NCBI GenBank assembly: GCA_010279815.1
Contig: QEOQ01000640.1
Coordinates: 873,479 to 937,478, forward strand
Length of the DNA: 64,000 nt
Direction of reading: 5' to 3'
From: Brachionus plicatilis
Lineage: Eukaryota > Rotifera > Eurotatoria > Ploima > Brachionidae
Both the position numbers and the translations under genes were made by a program. This document shows, piece by piece, positions 49,427 to 59,552 of the stretch (positions are counted from its first letter, which is position 1; each line of letters starts with the position of its first letter). Below the pieces are notes generated by a model. It was not told the origin of the DNA. It did not search any database and saw only the letters and a program-made list of their open reading frames with translations.

Positions 49427-52400
49427 ATGATTCAAGTTAAGACGTTTGCTACAAAAAGCTTGAACATTCCGTTACCGGTCTTAATCGGTGGAGGTGTTTC
49501 CGGTCTTGGAGTTGTTTTAATTGTTGGTTTAATATCAGGTTTAGTTCTGCGACCTAATAATTGCATTCAACCAATAACTTCACCAACAACTTCATCAACA
49601 TTTGAAACAGCTAGTTCAACTATTTCCACGTCAACAAATATACCAACTACAACCATTGTAACAACTAGTACTACAGCTACAACTTCTAGACAGACAACTT
49701 CCACATCAACCTCTAGATCTACATCTACTAGACAAACAACTTCCACATCAACTTCTAGATCTACATCTACTAGACAAACAACTTCCACATCAACTTCTAG
49801 ATCTACATCTACTAGACAAACAACTTCCACATCAACTTCTAGATCTACATCTACTAGACAAACAACCTCAACAACAACCAGACCGGTAACTTCAACTACC
49901 ACAACAGTATCTACTACAACTAAGCCAACAACATCAACTACACGTTACTCTACTGCAACTAGGACATTGCCTTCTATCTCATCATCATCACCAAAACCTA
50001 CTACTACTCCAATCATTTTAGAAGATGTGAGATTACCAAATAAAACTCAACCAACTCACTATGAATTGTTGATAAGAGCTTATTTTGAACCTAAAACATC
50101 TCAACCAGACATTTCAAAGGAATTTTTCTCTGGCTCAGTTAAAATTAATATAAAAATAGTTGAAGAAACATCTTCAATAATATTGCATGCCGATCGATAT
50201 TTATTAATTTCAAAAACTTCCTTAAAAACAGAGAGTGGCAATGATATAGCAATTCAAAAAGAAAATAGATTACCTTTTCAGCAATATGAAATTTTAGCAA
50301 GCACCAACTTGGCTCAAGGTAATTACGTTCTGAGTATGGAATTTAATGGCACTTTTGGCCCAGTCTCTAATTTGGTTGGTTTTTACAGATCAAGATACAC
50401 AGAAGATGGAATAATTAAGTAATAAAAAATTAAGTCTTAATTTAAAATTAATTGAAATAATTTTTTCAAAGAACCGTTTTGGCAACTAATTTCGAGCCAA
50501 TTGATGCAAGAAAAGCATTGTAATTAAAAATTAAAAGACAAAAACCTACTTTATTAAATTTATTTTTCTAGTCCTTGTTTTGATGAACCAAAATTTAAAA
50601 CTACCTACGATATAACAGTCGAGCATCCATTGAATACAATTGCCATATCAAATTGGCCCATAGCAGTAAATTTAATATTCTTCGATTCAAATTAAATTTA
50701 AAAAAATTTTTTTTAGACCGAGCCTGTGACTTCTGGAGAAAGAATTACAACAACGTTTAAGAGAACTTTTCCAATGCCTACTTATTTACCAGCGTGGATA
50801 ATTACCCCAGATGACTATGACTACATTTCCGGTAATCTCAACGATGGCACTGAAGTTCGCATTTATGGAAGAAAATCTGCAGTTGAAAACAGTTTTGTGG
50901 ACTTTGCGCTGGGAGTTTCGATCAAGATAACGGAGTTTTTCAAGGATGAATATTTTAACAACACAGATGCCATACCACCAAAGATCGACTTGATTGCGGT
51001 GCCTGACTTTTCTGCTGGTGCTATGGAAAATTGGGGAAGCATTATTTTCCGAGAAACAGCTCTTTATTTTAATGAAACTGTGAATTCTCTAGACAGAAAA
51101 CAAGCAGTTGCCGGAATCATAGCTCATGAACTTGCTCATTTTTGGTTTGGAAATTTGGTAACTTGTGCCTGGTGGGACGATTTGTGGCTTAATGAGGCAA
51201 TGGCTACATTTTTACAATACAAATCAATGCAAAATGTCTATCCCGAACTTGATCTAGTAAATATTTAGTATTTTCTAAAATTTATCCCTCGGTGTTTAAA
51301 TTTATTTCCTGAGATAAAAATAGATTTAAAATTTTTTTCAAAAATTGGTCTTTAGGATTTAAAAATTTAAATAAATTAAAAAGGCTTATCTTTTTTAAAA
51401 AAAAGATTGATCAATTCATTGGAACTACTCTTGTGCCGGTAATGTATGATGATGGTTATGAAAGTTCTCATCCGGTATCTGTAAATATTAATAATCCAGA
51501 GGATATTGGTAGTCTGTTTAGTTCCATCACTTATGACAAGGGTTGTGCCGTCTTAAGAATGTTGGAATCAACTGTTGGTGAAGATGTATTCAGAGATGGT
51601 CTACGAGTAAGCAATTGAAGATTTTTTAATCTATATTTAATTAAAAAAAAATTTTGATTAGAATTATATAAAAAATCTTGCAAATAGCAGTGGAGTTGCT
51701 TCAGAATTTTACAGCACACTTAAATTGGTTTCCTTACACACATTTATTCAGCTTTTTTTTTTTTTACTAATGATTAATTATATATAGCCTAAAGAAATGG
51801 AAGATGAAGGTGTGAATGCTCAAGAATATATTGAAACATGGTTATTACAAATCAATTACCCAGAAGTTGATATAAGGATTGATAATGAAGGGGATGTAAC
51901 AAATGTAAATTTTGTGCAGGATAGATTTCTATTGTCATTATATGATGAAAGTTTTATCCAAAACATTCCATCACCATTTAAGTGAATACTTTCTTCTATC
52001 TTTAATGATGTTCTAATCTTAAAATAAATATTAAAAGTTACACTTGGAAAATATATTTGCAATGCAAAGCTGGAATGTTAACTGGAGAAGTGGATGAATT
52101 TAACTTTTACCTTGGCAAGAAAACGGGGAACAAAAAACTTGAAAAAAGATTCGATTGGGTTAAATGCAATCGCGATTTTAATGGTTTCTATGTAAACAAC
52201 TATGATGCTGATGACTATAAAAACATAATCAATACCCTGATTAACCATCCAGACTCATTTTCGATTGGAGACCGGGCCAATTTAATTCATGTAGCTTATA
52301 GTTTGGCTTTTAAAGGATCATTAAAGTACAACACAGCAGCTTTTTTATCAAGTTATCTAGAAAATCATGAAGAGGATTATGTACCATGGAAAGTATTCTT

Positions 52401-53462
52401 CTGGCACATGGGAAAATTATCTCAAATTTTGGAACATAGACCAGTTTTTGATACATTAAGAGTAAGACTTAATCTAATTTTTTATTTGGTTATTTTTTTT
52501 TCCAGAGATATGGAGTTAGTCTGGTCAAACCATTAGCTGAAAAAATTGACATTTGGACTGATGATGGCGAACATACTGAGCGTTTGTTAAAAATAAACAT
52601 GATTGAATTTATGTGTCGTTTACAAGATGGTGAATGTTTAAGAAATGCCACTAAATACTTTAAATCTGTTCCGGTCGATTATTTTAATAATCCAGCTGAT
52701 AATGCTGGAAGCAATATGTAAAAAATATTGAATGTAAAATTAAAAATTAAATTTTCTTTTAATTTTACAAGGATTCCACCGAATTACCGTGGTTCATCAT
52801 ATAAATTTCACATTCAAAATACATATGATTATTGGGATTGGTTCAATCTAAATGAGTTATACTTGAGTACAGTTGATCCACAAGAAAGAGCTGTAGTAAT
52901 ATCTTCACTTTCATATAGCAGACTTCTTTGGATCATTGATATGTATAAAAAATACGATTTTGAAAAAAGGAAATTAATATTTTTTTTTATTATCAAGCTA
53001 TTTACAAGAATTGTTGAAAGAAAATAGCAAAATTAAACCACAAGACTTTTTCGATGTATTAAGCTATGTTGGAAGAAATCCATCTGGAAGACATGTTGTA
53101 TGGGCATTTGTAAGAGAAAATTGGTATAAAATAGTTGGATAGTAAGCTTTATGCCCTAAATTTTAACTGAAATGATATTTAAAATAAATTAAGCTTTGGA
53201 AATTCAAGAGCCTTAAACAGAGCTATAAAAAATATCTGTGAAAGTTTTGACAATCAATTTTTACTAGAGGAGGTAAGTAAAATTAAAATTTAAAAAAAAA
53301 AGCTAAACAAATTTTAAAAAGGTGCTAATTTTTTTTGACTCAACACCAGCTGGAAGTGGATCGATTTTGAGATCTCAGACGATAGAAATAGTAGCAAATA
53401 ATATATTTTGGGTGAATGATCGAGAAAACGAGTTAAATATCGCCTTTTTCATACCAATTTAA
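49427..53462 (+). CDS. Aminopeptidase N-type M1 zinc ectopeptidase
   Basis: Removes N-terminal residues from extracellular peptides. Thirteen exons: 49427-50418, 50472-50519, 50572-50665, 50717-51256, 51406-51606, 51662-51727, 51788-51981, 52038-52461, 52506-52717, 52772-52942, 52998-53141, 53194-53272, 53322-53462; 1101 aa. Type II architecture: short cytosolic tail, transmembrane segment (about 18-42), then a Ser/Thr-rich stalk (about 50-190) with four copies of a 14-residue unit. M1 landmarks follow: [33 protein letters not shown], exopeptidase motif GAMEN (479-483), HELAH (515-519), third zinc ligand Glu538 in WLNEAMATF. The C-terminal ERAP1-type domain runs to ..IFWVNDRENEL. All catalytic residues are intact. 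The donor after exon 6 (GTTTCC) is weak. The 3' end is tail-to-tail with the next gene; AATAAA at 53473. Confidence 0.94.
49688..49897 (+). repeat. 42-bp coding tandem repeat (mucin-like stalk)
   Basis: Four near-identical 42-bp units start at 49688, 49730, 49772 and 49814, with a partial fifth at 49856. Each encodes RQTTSTSTSRSTST. Unit length is a multiple of three, so copy-number change keeps the frame. The Thr/Ser density predicts dense O-glycosylation and an extended stalk. Confidence 0.92.
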
Positions 53463-53554
53463 TTTAAAATTAAATAAACTCAAAATAAAAGCAGAAAGAA
53501 TTTTTTTATTGAATTAAATAAATAAAAATTTACTAAAAAAATTAATTAAATAAA

Positions 53555-55006
53555 TTATAAGAGAGAATTAAACTTATTGACTAATAAAATACGATCTGAA
53601 TGACTCAAGGTGGAAAAAAAATTGATAAAAAATTTAAAAGTATCATCATTTCTTTTATCTTTTGGGCAGAAACAATTTGAAAGTCCATCGATGGAATCTT
53701 CTAATCTTAATGACTTGATTTGAACGGTATTAGCATTATTAGAAAAACCAGTTATCATTCTATTCAATGTCTCATTTTCATTCAAAAGCCCAATAAACTC
53801 ATCTATTCGGTCATCAGGTATATCGCTTAATAATTCTATGATATCTGAAATCGGCCTTGACAGTCTTCCGGAATTTACTTTTTCCAATAAAGATTTCTTA
53901 TTTTTCGTAAGAGCTCTTATTGTTTCTTCTGCATTTTTCGTTGAAAGTTCACTAAACAGTGAATCAACTTCGCTTTTTGTCAGTGATTTCAAAAGTTGAA
54001 CTGATCTTAAAAATGCGCTAAACCGTTTTAATGCATTTGGTAGATTCTTGAAAATATTGACTTGTTGACTATTCCATTGGTTAAATTGTTGAACTGCATT
54101 TATAGATTCGGAAGAAAATGAGTCGGTTTTTTCATTTCTTAATATTTGTAGAACTTCTTTTTGAGACAACTTTTTAAGAGAATCTACCAATTGTTCAATA
54201 TTTTGATCATACAGTCCCAAATTTTTCAGTTCAGTTACAATATGCAATTTGTCCCTTGGCATCGTTTTGATTTGGACAAAAGCCTTGAGTAATTGCCTAT
54301 TTGTTGGAGTTTCTGATTCATCATTGTTATGAACAACCGAATTATCAACAATCAACTGAGATTTTTGCTGAATTTTTTTTAGAATATATTTTTTCAGCTC
54401 TTGATTCTGATTTAGACTAAGATAAATTTTTTCTTGATCATTTATCTTTTTTAAAAATTTGTTGATTGCTAAAATTTTCCAAGTCAAAATGTTTTTATTG
54501 ACCATTTTTCTAATTTCAATCAAATCTTCCTTGTTTAAATTTTTTATTTCTTTCATTAATCCTAAAGGTTTAGTTAAATCTAGGTTTTTTTTCAATTTTG
54601 CATTTATAATATCTATCTCTTTATTATTTAATTTTGTCATTAGGTTTATTGCTTTAATAAATAAGTCGTAATCTTCGTCATTCTGTTTTACGAATTCTAT
54701 TAGTTTTATTTGTTTATCACTTATGTTTTCCATATTTATTAATGTTTCTTTCGAATTTTTTTGTAAATTTTCTCTATTTATTTCTTCCTTATTTTCTATT
54801 TTTACTTTTTTGATTTCTTGGATTATATTTTCTATGTTTCTTTCAAAATACCCTATTTTCGATAGTTCTTTAATCGTTTTTAATTCTCTCTCCGTTATAT
54901 CCTTCATCATATCTAATACATCATTTAAACTTCGTTTAGACGGTCTTCCCATAACTAACGGGTTTAATAATATAAATATTAAAATTCCTATATTTGCTTT
55001 TCTCAT
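53555..55006 (-). CDS. Secreted all-helical repeat protein, unknown family
   Basis: Single exon, 483 aa; family not recognised. A clear signal peptide (MRKANIGILIFILLNPLVMG) is followed by RPSKRS, which could be a dibasic processing site. The rest is predicted to be amphipathic helix throughout, Lys/Glu/Leu/Ile/Asn-rich, with no membrane segment. Two segments align to each other over 38 residues, 30-67 (..ERELKTIKELSKIGYFERNI..) and 241-278 (..RDKLHIVTELKNLGLYDQNI..), and weaker related units (about 95-130, 150-190, 330-365) suggest a tandem helical-repeat fold. The only mature cysteines seen are Cys445 and Cys447 in SNCFCPKD near the C-terminus. The N-terminal half uses more A/T codons. Convergent with aminopeptidase N; the stops are about 90 bp apart. 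Real because of length, signal peptide and repeats; function unknown. Confidence 0.8.
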   Translation of the reverse strand: MRKANIGILIFILLNPLVMGRPSKRSLNDVLDMMKDITERELKTIKELSKIGYFERNIENIIQEIKKVKIENKEEINRENLQKNSKETLINMENISDKQIKLIEFVKQNDEDYDLFIKAINLMTKLNNKEIDIINAKLKKNLDLTKPLGLMKEIKNLNKEDLIEIRKMVNKNILTWKILAINKFLKKINDQEKIYLSLNQNQELKKYILKKIQQKSQLIVDNSVVHNNDESETPTNRQLLKAFVQIKTMPRDKLHIVTELKNLGLYDQNIEQLVDSLKKLSQKEVLQILRNEKTDSFSSESINAVQQFNQWNSQQVNIFKNLPNALKRFSAFLRSVQLLKSLTKSEVDSLFSELSTKNAEETIRALTKNKKSLLEKVNSGRLSRPISDIIELLSDIPDDRIDEFIGLLNENETLNRMITGFSNNANTVQIKSLRLEDSIDGLSNCFCPKDKRNDDTFKFFINFFSTLSHSDRILLVNKFNSLL

Positions 55007-55662
55007 TTTTAAAAATATTTTTCATTAATTTTTGTTATTTATTTTATATTTACTTTCCAATTAATTTATTTTATTGTATAAAGGGCTATTAATTTTTTCA
55101 AATTCAAAAATTTTATTTCAAATTTAATTTTTTTTATGTTTACTATTACTAATAATCCACATTTTAATATTTTTAATTATTTTTCTTTTCAGTCAATATA
55201 ATTTTTAATGTATCAAATTTTTAAATCATCTTTTAGTCAGTCGTTTCTTTTTTTGGCCTCCTCCGCGTATTCGCTGTAAAACAGTTCTATGATTCAATTT
55301 TCTCCTTCTTTTAGATCAACATTTTAAAGAAGGAGAAAATAAATAAAAATTAACTCTTAACGAGGATCGCATTTTCTTTAAATATTTTTAATTATCAATA
55401 ATTTTCTTTGAATATTTAAAGTTTAATAATAGTATTTAAAATTTTCGAGAATTTATTTTATTTTGGTTCTATTTTCAAGCGTTTTTGGAAAATATTCAAA
55501 AATTAGCATAAAAATTTGCAATGTTAACATTAGAAAAGCAAGTTCTAAACTAAAGTAATGAAGCATTTGAAATTAAAATGAGAAAATAATGCAAAAATAA
55601 AATTTTGAAAATAATTTAATTAGAATTGGGTTCTTGCAGTAGGGGTTAGTGTTGAATTCAAA
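55007..55662. other. Divergent promoter region with hairpin
   Basis: 656 bp between the 5' ends of the secreted helical protein (minus) and PTCD2 (plus), so it should contain both promoters. It includes the 15-bp perfect inverted repeat at 55297-55340, next to a GC-richer stretch (GGCCTCCTCCGCGTATTCGC, 55255-55274) that is unusual here and might mark a transcription start. No TATA or initiator can be assigned with confidence. Confidence 0.5.
55297..55340. repeat. 15-bp perfect inverted repeat, 14-nt loop
   Basis: ATTTTCTCCTTCTTT (55297-55311) pairs exactly with AAAGAAGGAGAAAAT (55326-55340). The arms are a polypyrimidine/polypurine pair. It lies in the divergent region upstream of PTCD2 and the secreted protein; role unknown. 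Confidence 0.8.
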
Positions 55663-57057
55663 ATGAACTCAATATTAAAAGTAATGATGAGACAGAATTT
55701 TAAATCACAATTAGGCCTTATTACGCATCGCCTCATTTTTGACGAACGCTTTTTGCGCATAGATCGATTCAGAGAAGAACAAGGAAAATTAAAAGAAAAA
55801 TACTTACAAACAAAAGGTAGCTTTGCATAATAAGTTTTTATTTTGATTAAAATTTTTTTTAGATACATTGGAAAAAAATGTTGAATACCAAATTCAGAAT
55901 CCTTCTGCCAAAATTAATGTTTCTAACATTAAAAAACTTTTACGACTTTCTTCCAACAGCAGTGATGTAAAATTGATTAAAGAACTCATTAAAAAGTCAG
56001 TTTTAGATTTTTTGCATAACTAGTTGAAAAATGAAAAAATTCCTAATTTCTAAAAAAGTTTTATTCTAATTTTAAAGAATTGTACAAAAGAACATTTTGT
56101 CACCAAATGAAATACGCGGTTTGGTCATTCAACTGATCCGATTGATTTATGTTCTGGATCTGATTGAGCAAGCAATGGAGCTTTACAGTGATGCGGATCT
56201 TTCTCAATTTGTCAGTGGTAGCTTCGGTTCTTTGATAGTCATGAACAAATTGTTGTGTTTAAAACAGTATGAAAAAGTAATTGAAATTTTTGAGTATCAG
56301 CTTGATGATTATTCAAAGAATGTATCATTTTCGAACAATGCTAATGAAGAGTTCCGGCAAACCATACCTTTCGACCATTTAGACTGTGTTGCCGAGGCAC
56401 TCCTTGCGATTGTGAGTTTAATATTTAAATAATTTTTTAAGAGTTTAAATAAAATAGATTTATTCAGAATTCAGTTCAGGCAATTGATAAATTAAAATAT
56501 TTAGAAAAAATTCTAAATGAAAAAAATTCAAATTTTGGGCGAAGAGCTGTTGCCCGTTTGTTTCTGCTTTGTATCAACCAGGTAGGCACTAGATATTTTT
56601 GTTTTAACTTTTTTATAATAATTTACGAAGAATGAGCCCAGTATGGGCCTAGAATTGGTCCATAAATATCCTTTTAGCATTGATCTTCGACTAAATTTAG
56701 AGGTAATTAGCTGAAAGAGATAGAATTTTGCCTTACATTATTTTAAGATAATAGCTTTATGTCATCTGGGAAAAGTATCCAATGCTTTTGTACTTGCCGA
56801 TGAAATGTTTAACATAATTTCAAATGAGCATCAAAAATTTAGTGGAAAATTTTTTCCGGCAGTGGTGAGTAATTCTCGGTCATACTTATTTAAACTTTTG
56901 CTTTATTACTAAATAGATCCGAGCGTTTGAAGAAGCTATAAAAAAATCTGACCAAACAGCTGGTTTTTCAAATAAACTGGACATTTTAAGACATAAAATT
57001 TATAGCCAAAAACGTTTGTCTAACAATGATCTTACCGAATATTGTTCGAACAAATGA
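55663..57057 (+). CDS. PTCD2: PTCD2-like mitochondrial pentatricopeptide protein
   Basis: Seven exons, 55663-55816, 55863-55995, 56078-56411, 56468-56581, 56631-56702, 56748-56864, 56917-57057, introns 45-82 nt; 354 aa (human PTCD2 388). PTCD2 is a mitochondrial RNA-binding protein needed for cytochrome b transcript processing in mouse. The N-terminus is basic and free of acidic residues for about 25 positions (MNSILKVMMRQNFKSQLGLI), as expected for a mitochondrial presequence. The body is helical-hairpin repeat: IKKLLRLSSNSSDVKLIKEL aligns with the vertebrate LKTLLHLCQTRDDVELAKNV region, then LSPNEIRGLVIQLIRLIYVL, LDLIEQAMELYSD, MNKLLCLKQYEKVIEIFEYQ and LCHLGKVSNAFVLADEMF. No catalytic site is expected. 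The call rests on the block order and overall length; another PPR-type protein is the alternative. Confidence 0.78.
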
Positions 57058-57315
57058 AAATTTTTTTAAAATATTTTATTATCTGAATTTAAAAGAAAAT
57101 AAAAAAATTAATATAATTTTTTTGATTCTTTTTTTAAACAACGACAAAAATTAATTTAAAAAAAAAAACTTATCGATAAGCAAAATATTTGAATTAGTCC
57201 AAAAAATTCTTGAATTTTTATTTCTTTTAATAATTGATCAAAAAAATTTCAAAGCATGTATTTAGATAATTAAAAAGATGTTAACTTATTAAAAATTGAA
57301 TAAATTAAAATTAGT

Positions 57316-58221
57316 TTACAAAACAGCGCAACAGCCTTGATTTGAGCCATAAAAATTTTCATCCAAATTGTCCAATTTTTGATCAATACTCCCAATGATC
57401 GATTTTACTACATAATCACCGAATGAGAATGAAAATCTTTTACCTTGTGCCCTTAAAATTTCTAATCGCTCGTTTCTGTAATCATCAACCACATCTAATC
57501 TTGGTAATGTTTTGTCCCAATTATTCAGATAGTTCATAGTTTCATCTTCATCAGTACAAGAAACAATTGTAGTATAGGTAGTACGGCTACGACTTTTGAG
57601 GACCTCTTTAAATGTATGGGTGTCAACTCGACCATAATCATCAGTGGGTTCACCATCAGTAACAATAATAATTAGCAATTTTCTTTCTCCAAGCTCACCT
57701 GGATGATTATTAGCCAAAACAGTTCTAAGAACTCTAGAAATTGGCGTGTATCCGGATGGCTTATTTTGAAAATAAGGTAAAAGCTGGTCAGCTGAGGATA
57801 TGTGACGAGCCATGGGTCGATTTAAAAAGTAGATATCTGTCCCATTTTCATTGAATATGTTTGCTATTTCAATAGATATTTTTGAAAAATATTGTAGTTC
57901 ATCCCATCTTGTTGCTTTTAATAATCCACTATTTAACGGAGAATCTGACAGAGTGGCGTTCATCGATCCGGAATCATCAAATACAAAAACAATCTTGAAC
58001 ATATTCAATAATTGAAGTTTATCGGCAAAAAACAGACTAATTTCATATTTATTAATTATTTCCCTAAATTTTTGCTCTCTTGAGTCATTTGATGCATTAT
58101 AGGTAGACGTTTGATAAGGAGGTGGCTGGTCATAAGGATTAGGAGCAGTTGACTGAAGGCTTTTGTTAGGATAATTTGATGAGTCAGAACTCGGTTGTGT
58201 TGGATACGTATTATATGACAT
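57316..58221 (-). CDS. Cytosolic vWA-domain protein with CaaX-like tail
   Basis: Single exon, 301 aa, no signal peptide. Residues 1-45 are a Pro/Tyr/Ser-rich disordered tail containing PPPY (33-36), a candidate WW-domain ligand. A von Willebrand factor A domain spans about 74-285: IVFVFDDSGSM carries the MIDAS DxSxS (82-86), completed by Thr159 (SGYTPI) and Asp189 (IIVTDGEP), so metal binding should be intact. The protein ends GCCAVL: CAVL fits a CaaX prenylation box (C-terminal Leu favours geranylgeranylation) with an adjacent Cys that could be palmitoylated. Intracellular vWA proteins of this layout (Pro-rich tail plus a lone vWA) exist in protists, fungi and animals but their roles are largely unknown. 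Membrane anchoring is inferred. No intron; a poly(A) signal (AATAAA on the minus strand) lies near 57217. Confidence 0.85.
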   Translation of the reverse strand: MSYNTYPTQPSSDSSNYPNKSLQSTAPNPYDQPPPYQTSTYNASNDSREQKFREIINKYEISLFFADKLQLLNMFKIVFVFDDSGSMNATLSDSPLNSGLLKATRWDELQYFSKISIEIANIFNENGTDIYFLNRPMARHISSADQLLPYFQNKPSGYTPISRVLRTVLANNHPGELGERKLLIIIVTDGEPTDDYGRVDTHTFKEVLKSRSRTTYTTIVSCTDEDETMNYLNNWDKTLPRLDVVDDYRNERLEILRAQGKRFSFSFGDYVVKSIIGSIDQKLDNLDENFYGSNQGCCAVL

Positions 58222-59552
58222 TATTTTATAATATTTTTTAATTATTTTTCAGTTTAATCTTAAAATTTTAAATTATAAATAAAAAAAATTTAAAAAAAAT
58301 ATTTAATTCAGATTAGATAAATTTTATTTGATGCTAATTTCGTATTTTATTTTTCATTTTACAAGAATAAAATAATAAAAGCTATCGCAGTCCCATCGTA
58401 CATTTTGTTTAAGTTAAGAATATTTTTTGATGTTTTTTAATTATGAATAGATTTAAAATATGAATTTTTTGAATATGTATGTTGATTAACACTAGGGATG
58501 TTTGAGTTTTGTTTATTTTAATTGATAATTTTTTAAATATCTATTTTGATATTTAAGTACAAAGCAAAGAGAAAGATAAAAATATTTAAAATGTTTTAAT
58601 GTTTCAATTAAATATTTTAATTTAAATGCAAATAGTGACGTAGGTAATTATGATATTTTTTTTCATAGCTCAGAATTAACATACCAAAATAAAAAATTTT
58701 GGTCATTCAATCATTAGATTAAATGAAAAAATTAATACGTGGATAAAAAAAAGCCCATTAAATATATTTCAAACCAAATTTCTAATCTTTCAATTTGAAT
58801 TATTTTTCAGCTAATTTTACTTATTATTTTAAGTTTAAATGAATTCTCATTGACTTGATATTTTTTATATTTTCATTAATTTATTAATTTATTTAAGGAG
58901 CAATTTATAAAAATAAAAAAAATCTCTGCAATTAATTTTTGATATTTATTTCTGATATTTTCGATTCATCTAGACAAATTTAAACTTGATTATGATTGAT
59001 TTTTTTGGCTATAATTTATTTTACCTAAATTCAATTAAATTTACTGATATTAGGTAAATTTACGTAAAATAAACTTATCGTAGGACCACTGTAAATGAAA
59101 AAAATAAAAAAAATAATTTTCACTGATATTTTTAGACTCAAAAAATCTCATTTTTTTATTTTTAAAAGCGGTTTTTATAAAAATCAAGATAAATAACAGG
59201 TTTTTTTTTTTAAAAAAGTCCTTAACGAATGATCTATTCTTAATTTAAAAAATTCTCAGAATTTCAAATACAATTTTTCAAAAGATATAGTATTTTAAAA
59301 ACATATAAAATCTAACTATGATAATTATCAACTAAATTTTGCTTATGAGCTTAAATTTAGATAATTTAAGAAAAAAATATTAGTATTAAAATATTATTAA
59401 AATTTAAAATTTAAGAGTAAATTATTATTTTTGTTTATATTAAGATCTTTCTTAATGTTTTGTTTTTTTTTGATATTAATATCTAATCAACTGCTTTTTT
59501 GTCATATTTTATTTATAATCTTTTTTTTTAACAATAAAAAAATTTTTAAAAA
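58222..59552. other. Intergenic, nothing recognised
   Basis: 1.3 kb of AT-rich spacer upstream of the vWA gene and downstream of the membrane-protein gene, both on the minus strand. Near 59050-59090 the words GGTAAATTTACGTAAAATAA and CACTGTAAAT echo the TTACGTAA-type segments at 9800 and 32030-32160. No gene or clear element. Confidence 0.55.

Noticed and set aside
49688..49897. Regular 42-bp repeats as a possible CRISPR-like array
   Set aside because: Units are contiguous without unique spacers and are in-frame coding repeats of a eukaryotic gene.
49567..49902. 111-codon antisense frame of Val/Asp/Glu repeats
   Set aside because: Pure mirror of the Ser/Thr repeat on the other strand within aminopeptidase N.
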